Shown here: positions 1 to 8,399 of the stretch, piece by piece
Position numbering within the stretch: the first letter of the stretch is position 1
How the letters are laid out: each line of letters begins with the position of its first letter
Assembly (NCBI GenBank): GCA_947165425.1
Contig: CAMVAJ010000022.1
Location: 1 to 35,930 of the forward strand
Direction: 5' to 3'
Source of the DNA: an uncultured Clostridia bacterium
GTDB taxonomy: Bacteria > Bacillota > Clostridia > Christensenellales > Aristaeellaceae
Length of the DNA: 35,930 bases
The notes under the pieces: model-generated
Told to the model about the DNA's origin: nothing
The model's database searches: none
What the model saw: the letters and a program-made list of their open reading frames with translations, nothing else
Translations under genes and position numbers: made by a program

Positions 1-1
1 C

Positions 2-2404
2 TCCTTCACGGCGCGGGGGGACGTGGAGGCGTCGCTCCGCCCGGACAACATCATGCCCGGGGGCTGGGACGTCAACCAGCCCCTGCGCTTCGACCCCGCG
101 CTGATCGACGAGACCTTCGCGGCGCGGGTCAGCGCCTTCGCCGCGGCCTGCCGCGACAGGGGCGTCACGGTCTATTTCCGCTTCTGCCCGATGAACCGGG
201 CCGCGCTGGCGGCGGGGGAGGAGGGCCGGATTGACACCTTCACCGAACGGCTCGAGGCGGCGCTCGACTGCCCGCTGCTGGGCAGCGCGGAGCGGGCCCT
301 CATGGACGCGGGCTGGTTCTACGATACGAACTTCCACCTCAACGGCGCGGGCGCGGCGGTGCAGACCGCCCGGCTGGCGGAGGAGCTGAAGGCGGCGCTG
401 GGGGATCCGACGCCGGTGGCCATCCGCCTGCCGGAGATGCCGGGCCTGGCGCTGGCGCAGACCGCCGCCGGAGACGACGGGGACGCGGCCTGCTTCCGCT
501 GCGAGGAGCGGGCCGGGGCGCTCGCGGTAGTTGGCCTGACGGACGAGGGAAAGCGCCGGGAACGCCTGACCGTGCCGGCCCAATGGGCGGGGGAGCCCGT
601 GGCGGTGCTGGCGGCGGAGGCCTTCGCGGGCTCGGAGCGGCTGCGGGAGGTCACGCTCCAGCCCGGCCTGCGCGTGATCGAGGACGACGCTTTCGCCCAC
701 TGCCCGTCGCTGGAGCGGATCAACCTCCTGCTGACGGAGCCCTCCGCCTGCACGGTGGGGGAGGGGCTGCTCTCCGGCACGGATGCGGCGGTCTATGTCC
801 CGACGGCCAGCTACGGGCGCTTTGTGACCAACTATTTCTGGGCGCGGCACGCCTCGCGTCTGCGCCGGGACGGCCAGGCGGAGACGGCCCAGACCGCCGC
901 GCCCGCGCCGGCGCAGACTGAGCAGGCGGCGGCGCGCAGGGCGACCCGCCTGACCTACGACGCCAACGGCGGAACGCTGCTCGGCCAGCCGGGGACGCGG
1001 CTGACCCGGGAGATCAGCTACGCCCGCCTGCGGGAGAACACCCTGCCCGGCAGCATGTGGATGGCCCGGGAGGGCTACGTGCTGGCGGGCTGGAACACGG
1101 AGCCGGATGGCAGCGGGCTGTCGGTGGGCCTCGGGAGCCGGGTGGACCCGGCCCGGGCGCCGGTGCTCTACGCCCAGTGGCTCCCCTGCGCGCCGGAGGA
1201 GGCCTTCGACTGGGAGGCGGAGCCGGACGGGGCCTGCGTCACCGGCTGGCACGGTTCGGCGTCCACGCTGGTGCTGCCCCAGACCCTCGGCGGCCTGCCG
1301 GTGCGCGGGATCCGGGCCGGGGCCTTCGCGGGGGCGGCGTGGGACGAGCTGGTCCTCCCGCCGAGCCTACGGCGGGTGGAGGCCGGCGCGTTTGTGGACT
1401 GCAAGGTCGGAACGCTCCGCCTCAGTGACAGCCTGACGGAGATCTCGGACGACAGCTTCCGGGGCGGCGAGGGGCCGGCCACCCTTCGCCTCAGCGCGGC
1501 GACCGCGCCGGTCTACGCGGGCAGCTATTTCGCCGCCCTCCAGGATAAGCTCGATTGGCTCCGCTCCCTCGCCGGGCAGCGGAAGCTCCTGCTGGCCTCC
1601 GGCTCCTCCGGCCGCTACGGGTACGATTCGGAGCTACTGCGCGAGGCCTTTCCGGAGCTGATGCCGGTGAACCTGGGGGTCTACGCCTACACCAACGCGA
1701 GGCCGATCTACGACCTGATCCTGCCCTGGACGGAGGCGGGGGACGTGCTGCTGTGCGCGCCGGAGTTCGACGCGGTGGCGGAGCAGTTCTGCATCAGCGA
1801 CCGTCTGGACACGGGCTTCTGGGCGATGATGGAGGCGGACTACGACACGGCGGCGGCGTTGGACATGCGGGCCTACACCGGGGTGCTGGACAGCCTGGGC
1901 GCGTACCTCTCGCTGCGGCGCGGGATGCCGGCCGGGAGCTATGAGATGAGCCCCGCCGCCTTCGACGACGACGGCGTCCGCTACCCCTTCGCCACCTACA
2001 ACCGCTACGGGGACTATATCCTGCCCCGCCCGAACGCCGAGTCGGACGGCCTGCAGCGCCACAATATCGCCGACTACACGGCGGAGAGCATCCCGGCGGA
2101 GACCATCCGGGCGCTGGACGGGGTGCTGGATGGGTTTGTCCGGCGGGGCGTGCGCGTCCTGTTCAGCTATACGCCCCGCAACAGCGCGTCCCTGACCGCG
2201 CGGAGCACGCCCGAGGCGCGCCGGGCGCTGGACGCTCTGCTGCGGGAGACCCTCCGCGTGCCCGTGATCTCGGACATCGAGGATTCCCTGATGCTGGGCC
2301 GGTATTTCTATCAGATCGACAGCCACCTCTCCACCGAGGGCGCGAAGCTGCACACCCGGCAGGTGATCCGCGACCTGCGCGCCGCGCTGACCGGGGCGGA
2401 CTGA
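2..2404 (+). CDS. SGNH-like / leucine-rich repeat / InlB-type repeat protein, 5' partial
   Basis: The frame is open to the window edge, so the true start lies upstream; residues here count from the GTG at 23. Order of parts: the C-terminal half of an SGNH-like domain (about 1-127, D101-x3-H105 in DTNFHLNGAG); BspA-type leucine-rich repeats (about 160-280); an InlB/Listeria-Bacteroides-type repeat (about 313-390, with TYDANGG, GYVLAGWNTEPDG and YAQW); more leucine-rich repeats (395-490); and a complete SGNH-like domain (about 515-793, GSSG at 527-530 in place of GDS, D766-x-H768 in DSHLSTEGA). The last domain resembles the first one, an internal duplication. Leucine-rich and InlB-type repeats are known from surface proteins, so a cell-surface role, perhaps in acyl transfer or deacylation of wall or glycan, is inferred. 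The substrate is unknown. GH2 follows after 17 nt, so the gene is probably co-transcribed with it. Confidence 0.8.
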   Translation, partial: SFTARGDVEASLRPDNIMPGGWDVNQPLRFDPALIDETFAARVSAFAAACRDRGVTVYFRFCPMNRAALAAGEEGRIDTFTERLEAALDCPLLGSAERALMDAGWFYDTNFHLNGAGAAVQTARLAEELKAALGDPTPVAIRLPEMPGLALAQTAAGDDGDAACFRCEERAGALAVVGLTDEGKRRERLTVPAQWAGEPVAVLAAEAFAGSERLREVTLQPGLRVIEDDAFAHCPSLERINLLLTEPSACTVGEGLLSGTDAAVYVPTASYGRFVTNYFWARHASRLRRDGQAETAQTAAPAPAQTEQAAARRATRLTYDANGGTLLGQPGTRLTREISYARLRENTLPGSMWMAREGYVLAGWNTEPDGSGLSVGLGSRVDPARAPVLYAQWLPCAPEEAFDWEAEPDGACVTGWHGSASTLVLPQTLGGLPVRGIRAGAFAGAAWDELVLPPSLRRVEAGAFVDCKVGTLRLSDSLTEISDDSFRGGEGPATLRLSAATAPVYAGSYFAALQDKLDWLRSLAGQRKLLLASGSSGRYGYDSELLREAFPELMPVNLGVYAYTNARPIYDLILPWTEAGDVLLCAPEFDAVAEQFCISDRLDTGFWAMMEADYDTAAALDMRAYTGVLDSLGAYLSLRRGMPAGSYEMSPAAFDDDGVRYPFATYNRYGDYILPRPNAESDGLQRHNIADYTAESIPAETIRALDGVLDGFVRRGVRVLFSYTPRNSASLTARSTPEARRALDALLRETLRVPVISDIEDSLMLGRYFYQIDSHLSTEGAKLHTRQVIRDLRAALTGAD

Positions 2405-2421
2405 GAAAGGAGCCATCCATC

Positions 2422-4782
2422 ATGAAAAAATGGGATTTCAACACAGGCTGGACGGTGCGCCCGCTCTCGCGCCCGGGCGAGGAGACGCCGGTGCGCCTGC
2501 CCCACGACGCGATGCGCACGGAGGCGCGGGGACCGGAAAGCCTCGGGGAGGGGAATCTGGGCTGGTTCGAGGGCGGAGACTACCTCTACCGCCGGGTTTT
2601 CACCGTACCGGAGGGGGCGCGGGGCGGCCATCTGGAGCTGGAGTTCGAGGGCGTGTACCACAGCGCGGAGATCACCGTCAACGGGCGGCCGGTCCCCGCC
2701 GATCCCTACGGCTACACGGATTTCTCGGTGTCTCTGGACGGCCTGCTGCGCCCGGAGGGGGAGAACGAGATCACGGTTCTCGCCCGCAACGCCGACCAGC
2801 CGAACTCCCGCTGGTACTCCGGCACGGGTCTCTACCGCCCGGTTTGGCTCTGGTCCGGCCCGCAGGCGCATCTCCGGCTGGACGGCCTGCGCGTGACCAC
2901 CCTCGCCACGGACCCGCCCCGCGTCCGGTTGGAGGCGGAGGCGGAGGGCGAGGGGGAGGTCTCCTTTGAAATCCTCGACGGCGAGGCCTGCCTGGCCCGG
3001 GGGCGCGCGGCGCTCAGGGACGGCCGGGCGCAGACCGAGCTGGATGTGCCGGGCGCGGCGCTGTGGAGCCCGGATGTTCCCAAGCTCTACACGCTCCGCG
3101 CCGTCTTCGGGGCCGACGAGGCGGAGACGGCCTTCGGCATCCGGAGCCTGACCTGGGACGCCCGGAAGGGCCTCGCGATCAACGGGGAGCGCGTCGTGCT
3201 GCGCGGGGCGTGCATCCACCACGACAATGGACTTTTGGGCGCCTGCACCTACCCGGAGGCGGAGGAGCGCCGGGTGCGCCTGCTGCAGCAGGCGGGCTAC
3301 AACGCCGTCCGCTCGGCCCACAACCCGGCCTCCCGGTATCTGCTGGAGGCCTGCGACCGGCTGGGCATGCTGATGATGGACGAGTACGTGGACTGCTGGT
3401 ACATGCACAAGACTGAGCACGACTACGCCTCCCACGTGCTGGAATGGTGGAAGCGGGATCTGCGGCGGCTGGTGGAGAAGGACTATAACCATCCCTGCGT
3501 CATCATGTACTCCACGGGCAACGAGGTGGGCGAGAGCGCCCAGCCCAAGGGCATTGCCCTGCAGCGGGCGTTCACGGAGTATCTCCACAGCCTGGACGCC
3601 ACGCGGCCCGTGACCTGCGGCATCAACATCTTCTTCAACTTCCTCTCCTCGGTGGGGCTGGGCGTCTACTCCGACGAGAAGGCGCAGAAGCAGCCGCCCA
3701 AAAAGAAGGCGGTGGGCTCGGAGTTCTTCAACAACCTCGCCGCGAAGCTGGGGACGGACTTCATGAAGTTCGGGGCCTGGCTGCCCCCCTGCGACTGGAA
3801 AACGCGGGAGGTCTTCGCCGCGATGGATATCGCGGGCTACAACTACGGCAACTGGCGCTACCGCAAGGACAGCCGCAAGTACCCCGAGCGGCTGATCCTC
3901 GGCTCGGAGACCCTGATCGGGGACGCCCGCGCCTTCTGGCAGCGGGCCAAGGTGCAGACCCAGCTGATCGGCGACTTCGTCTGGGCGGGCTGGGACTATA
4001 TCGGCGAGTGCGGCGGGGACAGCCCGGAGTACGGCAGCTACCGCACCGACAATCCGTCCGACCGTATCCGGGGCGGCACCTGCCGCATCGACGTGACCGG
4101 CAAGCTGACGCCGGAGGCGGACTACACCCGGGTGGCCTTCGACTTGGAGACCGCGCCGCGGCTGGCGGTGTCCCCGCCGAGCGAGACCGAGGGCCCGACT
4201 CTGACCGGCTGGCAGCTGACCCGGGCGATCCGCTCCTGGTCCTTCGAGGGCTGCGAGGGTCGGGAGACCACGGTGGAGGTCTACTCCAACGCGGCGCGGG
4301 TGCGCCTGGAGCTGAACGGGGAGACCGTGGGCGAGAAGCGCGTGCCCGGCAGCTGTCGGGTGCGGTTCCGACTGCCCTACCGCCCAGGCGAGCTGCGGGC
4401 CGTGGGGCTGGACCGGGCGGGCCGGGAGACCGGGCAGGACTGCCTGCGCACGGCGGGGCCGGAGACGGTCCTGCGCGTCGAGGCGGAGCGGGAAAGCGTC
4501 CGCCAGGGGGAGATGGCCTATCTCCGCATCCGCTATTCCGACGCGGGAGGGGAGACCCGGCCCCTGGCGCGCGGCCGCGTGACCGTCTCGGCGGAGAACG
4601 GTGAGGTCATGGGCACGGCCAACGGCTGCACCTTCTTCCAGGGCAACTATGCCCAGGCGACGGTGCCGACCTACTTTGGCGAGGCGCAGACGGTGGTGCG
4701 GGCCGGCGAGGCCGGGACGCTCCGGGTGACGGTGACCGACGGGGAGCGGACGGCGGAAGCTCTGATAGAATGCGAGGCGTGA
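2422..4782 (+). CDS. Glycoside hydrolase family 2 (beta-galactosidase-like)
   Basis: A 786-residue GH2 retaining beta-glycosidase. The N-terminal sugar-binding jelly roll holds the typical NSRWYSGTGLYRPVWL segment (about residues 132-147), followed by an immunoglobulin-like domain, then the TIM barrel. The barrel carries the acid/base Glu E368 in YSTGNEVGE and the probable nucleophile E496 in LILGSET, followed by GDFVWAGWDYIGE. The C-terminal part (about 610-786) looks like the DUF4982 plus Ig-like domains of many Bacillota/Bacteroidota GH2 enzymes. No signal peptide is present (MKKWDFNTGW), so it is probably cytoplasmic and acts on imported oligosaccharides. GH2 includes beta-galactosidases, glucuronidases and mannosidases, and specificity cannot be read here. 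AAAGGAG lies upstream of the ATG. The next gene starts 3 nt after the stop. Confidence 0.93.
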   Translation: MKKWDFNTGWTVRPLSRPGEETPVRLPHDAMRTEARGPESLGEGNLGWFEGGDYLYRRVFTVPEGARGGHLELEFEGVYHSAEITVNGRPVPADPYGYTDFSVSLDGLLRPEGENEITVLARNADQPNSRWYSGTGLYRPVWLWSGPQAHLRLDGLRVTTLATDPPRVRLEAEAEGEGEVSFEILDGEACLARGRAALRDGRAQTELDVPGAALWSPDVPKLYTLRAVFGADEAETAFGIRSLTWDARKGLAINGERVVLRGACIHHDNGLLGACTYPEAEERRVRLLQQAGYNAVRSAHNPASRYLLEACDRLGMLMMDEYVDCWYMHKTEHDYASHVLEWWKRDLRRLVEKDYNHPCVIMYSTGNEVGESAQPKGIALQRAFTEYLHSLDATRPVTCGINIFFNFLSSVGLGVYSDEKAQKQPPKKKAVGSEFFNNLAAKLGTDFMKFGAWLPPCDWKTREVFAAMDIAGYNYGNWRYRKDSRKYPERLILGSETLIGDARAFWQRAKVQTQLIGDFVWAGWDYIGECGGDSPEYGSYRTDNPSDRIRGGTCRIDVTGKLTPEADYTRVAFDLETAPRLAVSPPSETEGPTLTGWQLTRAIRSWSFEGCEGRETTVEVYSNAARVRLELNGETVGEKRVPGSCRVRFRLPYRPGELRAVGLDRAGRETGQDCLRTAGPETVLRVEAERESVRQGEMAYLRIRYSDAGGETRPLARGRVTVSAENGEVMGTANGCTFFQGNYAQATVPTYFGEAQTVVRAGEAGTLRVTVTDGERTAEALIECEA

Positions 4783-4785
4783 GCG

Positions 4786-6651
4786 ATGGCGGAGAGAAAA
4801 GCGAGATGGCTGTGGTACCCGGGCGACCTGGAGCTGTACCACGCCCTGAAACAGAATTTTTCCCGGGTGGAGCGCGGCTGCGGCTGGCCCGCCTTCTGGA
4901 AGAGCGAGGGCTTCCGGCAGCGGGTGGCCTTCCGCAGGGTCTATGAGCTGACGGAGCCGACCCGCTTCCGCGTCGCGGTAACGCCCGGCGCGGTGGGCTG
5001 TGTCGATCTGGATGGGGCCCGGTATCCGCTGGACGCGGAGATCCCCTGCGGGGCGGGGACGCACCGGATCTCGATCCATGTCGGGTGCATCGCCTGCGTG
5101 CCGGCGGTCTTCGTCTCGGGCGGGGTGATCTGCTCGGATGAAGGCTGGCAGGTGGAGGACTACGCGGAGCCGCCCGTCCCGGCGGCGTTCAACCGCTATT
5201 TCACCGACCCGGGGCAGGACGTGTCGGAGTGGCCCCGCGTGGAGACCCTGCGCGAGCCCACCCAGGCCGAGCCTGTGGAGGGCGGAACGCTCTTCACCTT
5301 CCCGGAGGAGTTCAGCGCCGCGCTGGAGGTGGAGACGGCGGACGGCAGCCGCCCGATGGTGTACCTCGGGGAGTCCCGCGCGGAGACGCTCGATACGGCG
5401 AACTGCTACTATTTCGCCCGGCCGGACGCCCGTGGGCGTCTGCCGCGGCAGGCGCTGCGCTGGGCCTTCGTGCCGGGGCTGACGCCGGAGCGGGTGCGCG
5501 TGCGCGCTGTCGAGCAGCGGGTGGACATTCCGGTGCGCGCCCGCTTCGCCTGCGACGACGGGGAGCTGAACCGCATCTTCGAGGTGGCGGCACGCACCCA
5601 CATGCTCTGCAGCGACGTCTTTTTCCTCGACGGCATCAAGCGGGACAAGTGGATCTGGAGCGGGGACGCCTACCAGTCCCTCTTCGTCAACCGCTATCTG
5701 ACCGGCGACCGGGAGATCGAGCAGCGGACCCTGACCGCCCTGCGGGGGAACGACCCGGTGACGACCCACATCAACACCATCGTGGACTACTCGCTGCTGT
5801 GGATCCTGGCCATGGGCGTCCACACGGACAGCTATGGGGATATGGACTTCCTGCGGCGGATGTGGCCGAAGATGGTCTCCCTGATGGACCTGCTCCGCGC
5901 GCAGCGGGACGAGCAGGGCTTCCTGGTAGGCCGGAAGCAGGACTGGGTCTTCGTGGACTGGGCGGACTTCGACCGCGATGGGCCGCTCTGCGCGGAGCAG
6001 ATGTACCTGGCCGCCGCCTACGGCACGATGGCGCGCTTTGCCCCGGAGGGGGAGCGGACCTTCTGGCTCGCGGAGCGGGAGAGGCTGATGGCGGCGGTGG
6101 AGCGCTGCTTCTGGGACGCGGAGCAGGGGGCCTATGTGGATTCCTTCACCTCCGGCCGACGCCATGTGACGCGGCACGCGAGCATCCTGGCCATCGTCTT
6201 CGGCCTGGTGGGGGAGGCGCGGCAGCGGCTGCTGGCGGAGCGGGTGCTGCACAACCCGGCCACCCCGGCGATCAAGACGCCCTACTTCCGCTTCTTTGAG
6301 CTGGACGCGCTGTGCCGCCTCGGCGAGCTGCGGACGGTGCTGGACGAGATCAAGGCCTACTGGGGCGGCATGCTGAGGCTGGGCGCGACCACCTTCTGGG
6401 AGGAGTTTGACCCCGCGCTCCCGCTGGAAAAGCAGTACGCCATGTACGGCGACCCCTACGGCAAGAGCCTCTGCCACGCCTGGGCGGCCAGCCCGATCTA
6501 CCTGCTGGGCCGCTATTTCGCCGGTCTGCGGGCCGAGCCCGGCGCGCCGGAGGGCTACATCGCCGCGCCCGCGGAGGGCTTCTTCACCCGGCTCGACTGC
6601 GAGTTCCCCTGGCGGGAGCGGCAGGTGACCATCCGCCTCGGCGCGGAATAA
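4786..6651 (+). CDS. GH78-like alpha-L-rhamnosidase
   Basis: A 621-residue protein with an N-terminal beta-sandwich region (about 1-250) and an (alpha/alpha)6 barrel of the alpha-L-rhamnosidase type. Barrel hallmarks are the acidic loop LDGIKRDKWIWSGD (D282, D287) that supplies the general acid in GH78, VDWADF near residue 390, and the TTFWEEF motif with the likely general base E539. No signal peptide is seen, so it is probably intracellular. It is shorter than many GH78 enzymes (about 900 or more residues) because it lacks extra N-terminal beta domains. It sits 3 nt behind the GH2 gene, so the pair probably finishes off rhamnose- and galactose- or glucuronate-containing oligosaccharides. The family call is strong. 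Substrate is from family knowledge only, since some GH78-like proteins act on other alpha-linked sugars. Confidence 0.85.
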   Translation: MAERKARWLWYPGDLELYHALKQNFSRVERGCGWPAFWKSEGFRQRVAFRRVYELTEPTRFRVAVTPGAVGCVDLDGARYPLDAEIPCGAGTHRISIHVGCIACVPAVFVSGGVICSDEGWQVEDYAEPPVPAAFNRYFTDPGQDVSEWPRVETLREPTQAEPVEGGTLFTFPEEFSAALEVETADGSRPMVYLGESRAETLDTANCYYFARPDARGRLPRQALRWAFVPGLTPERVRVRAVEQRVDIPVRARFACDDGELNRIFEVAARTHMLCSDVFFLDGIKRDKWIWSGDAYQSLFVNRYLTGDREIEQRTLTALRGNDPVTTHINTIVDYSLLWILAMGVHTDSYGDMDFLRRMWPKMVSLMDLLRAQRDEQGFLVGRKQDWVFVDWADFDRDGPLCAEQMYLAAAYGTMARFAPEGERTFWLAERERLMAAVERCFWDAEQGAYVDSFTSGRRHVTRHASILAIVFGLVGEARQRLLAERVLHNPATPAIKTPYFRFFELDALCRLGELRTVLDEIKAYWGGMLRLGATTFWEEFDPALPLEKQYAMYGDPYGKSLCHAWAASPIYLLGRYFAGLRAEPGAPEGYIAAPAEGFFTRLDCEFPWRERQVTIRLGAE

Positions 6652-6659
6652 GCTACACA

Positions 6660-6699
6660 AAAAACGGACGTGCGTCTTTGAGATGGCATGTCCGTTTTT
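6660..6699. terminator. Bidirectional terminator between convergent genes
   Basis: An inverted repeat of AAAAACGGAC (6660-6669) and GTCCGTTTTT (6690-6699), extended inward by a wobble pair and TGC/GCA, with a loop of about 12 nt. It has an A-run on one side and a T-run on the other, so it can serve both the rhamnosidase gene (plus) and the metallophosphoesterase gene (minus), which converge here. Confidence 0.85.
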
Positions 6700-6715
6700 G
6701 AGGATAAACAGGGCT

Positions 6716-7432
6716 TCATCCCGGCAGCAGCGTCAGGATGATCAGCTCGCAGGGGTTGTTGATCCGGGGGACGAGGGCGTGGTTGCTCAGCCCGCGGCTG
6801 ACGAGCAGGTGCCCGTCGTCGTACCACCCTGAGGTGTATCTCGGGAACAGCCACTGCCCGGGGGCGTAGAGCCCCTGGCCGGCGATGCGGACCTGGCCGC
6901 CGTGGGCGTGTCCGGACAGGGTCAGGTCCACGCCGCGCCCGGCCACATAGCGCGGATAGTACTCCGGATGGTGGCAGAGCAGCAGCCGGAACCCGTCGAA
7001 GGCGGCGAGGGTGTCTACCACGCTCGTGTCCCGTTGGTCGGGGCGGACCCTCGGCTGGCTGGAGAGGCCGCCGAGCATCACGTCCGGCCTGAGCGCCACG
7101 GCGCGGTTGTCCAGCAGCTGGATACCGGCGTCCCGGACGCGGCGGATCCACTCGTCTGCGCCTCGCATCTTCCGCTCGTGGTTGCCGAGGGCGTAGTAGA
7201 CGGGGGCCAGGCGCGGCGCCTCCCGCAGGAAGGCCTCCGCCAGCGGCTGCGGCCCGTGCCGGTGCCGGTTGGGGATATCGCCGGCGACCAGGATCAGGCC
7301 GGCCTCCGCCATCGCCTCCAGGAGATCGTCGAAGGGGCTGCCGTGCAGATCGGCCACCAGCGCGAAGGTCAGCTTTTCCTTCAGCGCGCCGCGGCGGTCC
7401 GTCCAGGTCAGGCGGTTGATCTCGCGCTTCAT
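6716..7432 (-). CDS. Calcineurin-like metallophosphoesterase (YkuE/YaeI-like)
   Basis: A 238-residue binuclear-metal phosphoesterase. Motifs in order: D28-L-H30 (VADLH), G51-D52 (VAGD), GNHE at 83-86, LCHHPEYYP, and SGHAHGGQV. This matches the standard metallophosphoesterase signature and the YkuE/YaeI-like subgroup. It lacks the N-terminal transmembrane or Tat segment of many YkuE proteins, so it is probably cytoplasmic or relies on its membrane-protein partner. I chose the ATG at 7432 because it overlaps the stop of the upstream gene by four bases (ATGA) and the domain begins right after it; the frame continues open upstream but without domain content. It is the last gene of the minus-strand run. 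The natural substrate is unknown. Confidence 0.88.
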   Translation of the reverse strand: MKREINRLTWTDRRGALKEKLTFALVADLHGSPFDDLLEAMAEAGLILVAGDIPNRHRHGPQPLAEAFLREAPRLAPVYYALGNHERKMRGADEWIRRVRDAGIQLLDNRAVALRPDVMLGGLSSQPRVRPDQRDTSVVDTLAAFDGFRLLLCHHPEYYPRYVAGRGVDLTLSGHAHGGQVRIAGQGLYAPGQWLFPRYTSGWYDDGHLLVSRGLSNHALVPRINNPCELIILTLLPG

Positions 7433-8262
7433 TTTTTGCTCCCCGACTGGGTCACGCCCGTGACGCGCAGGAGAAGGAGCCCCGCGGCCAGGGGGATCAG
7501 GCTGATCAGGCTGTGGGAGAGGGTCAGCCGCTCGGTGAAGAAGGCCGCGGACTGGGCGAAGGCGGGGCTCACCTGGGCCACGGTCTCCGTCACGCGCAGC
7601 AGGGCCGCCGGGATCATGACCGCGAAGGAGGCGATGCTGCCCGCCGCCAGGCCCGCGCCGGCCCAGGCCGCGCCCACCGCGATCTCGCCGCGGTTGAGCA
7701 GGAGGATCAGCCCGGCCCAGAGCAGCGTCAGCGCCCAGACAGCCGTCACCGCGGTCCAGAGCGCCGGACGCACGCGGTGCAGCGGCAGATGCTCCGCGGC
7801 CTTCTGCAGGAGCGAGGCGCGGACCGGCAGGAGGCTGCGGGCCACCGCCTGCTCGATGGCGTAGGCGCCCTGCTCGCGGGCGATGATGCGCTTCTGGTAG
7901 GCGGGTCCCTTCTCCTGGTAGAGCGGATCGTCCACGATTGCCTCCGCGAGGCCGTCCGCGCCGTAGGCGGGGAGCTCGCGCGCCTGGGCGCCGAAGAGGC
8001 TGAAGAGCCACAGCGCGGTCTCGCGGGAGAGGCGCTCGAGCGCGGCGTCGTCATAGAAGGCCAGGGCGGTCTGGGGCTGGAAGGGGAGCTCGGCGGCGAC
8101 GGCGGTGATCCGCTCGCGGACCAGACTCCGCTGCTCCGGCAGGGCCCGGGCGGCAGTCTCCAGCCACAGGTTGCGGTTGCAGAAGGCGACGGAGAGCGTG
8201 GAGAGCACGCAGGCTGTCAGCAGAAGCGCGGCCAGCACGAAAGCGAGGAGCCGATTTCTCAC
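7429..8262 (-). CDS. Uncharacterised multi-pass membrane protein
   Basis: A 277-residue protein I do not recognise as a named family. An N-terminal hydrophobic helix (about residues 4-26) is followed by a polar, probably extracytoplasmic segment (about 28-165, rich in Arg, Glu, Ala and Gln). Three to four C-terminal hydrophobic helices follow (about 168-190, 195-225, 250-270), with a short SGSKK tail. The start is the GTG at 8262: GTGA overlaps the stop of the 46-residue gene upstream, and its own TGA overlaps the ATG of the phosphoesterase. Such coupling suggests the products are made in fixed ratio and may act together. An open reading frame extends upstream of 8262 but is only the antisense-phase shadow of the alarmone synthetase gene. 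Confidence 0.78.
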   Translation of the reverse strand: MRNRLLAFVLAALLLTACVLSTLSVAFCNRNLWLETAARALPEQRSLVRERITAVAAELPFQPQTALAFYDDAALERLSRETALWLFSLFGAQARELPAYGADGLAEAIVDDPLYQEKGPAYQKRIIAREQGAYAIEQAVARSLLPVRASLLQKAAEHLPLHRVRPALWTAVTAVWALTLLWAGLILLLNRGEIAVGAAWAGAGLAAGSIASFAVMIPAALLRVTETVAQVSPAFAQSAAFFTERLTLSHSLISLIPLAAGLLLLRVTGVTQSGSKK

Positions 8263-8399
8263 GGAACCACCCCCACCTTGACCGCGGCCGTCAGCCACTC
8301 GGAGACGACGGGCACCGCCCAGATGCACAGCGCCGCCAGCGCCGCCAGCAGCGGCAGGCAGAGCCACACGGGCGTGAGGATCGAGGGCTTTTTCTTCAT
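8259..8399 (-). CDS. 46-residue single-pass membrane peptide
   Basis: A tiny gene read directly from the sequence: MKKKPSILTPVWLCLP, then a hydrophobic core (LLAALAALCIWAVPVV, about residues 17-32), ending VKVGVVP. Three lysines precede the helix, predicting a cytoplasmic N terminus. Its ATG overlaps the alarmone synthetase stop (ATGA) and its TGA overlaps the following GTG (GTGA), so it sits exactly in a chain of translationally coupled genes. That is the main evidence it is real, since 46 codons alone would not be convincing. The function is unknown. It could be a small subunit or an anchor for the 277-residue membrane protein next to it. Confidence 0.7.
   Translation of the reverse strand: MKKKPSILTPVWLCLPLLAALAALCIWAVPVVSEWLTAAVKVGVVP

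Noticed and set aside
2311..6660. A very long open frame on the minus strand opposite the GH2 and GH78 genes (and similar ones at 12556-15570, 19542-21782, 24023-27085 and 27233-32290).
   Set aside because: These run antisense to clearly recognised genes, have Arg/Gly/His/Val-rich composition and no domain motifs. They arise because GC-rich codon use removes stop codons from the opposite strand.
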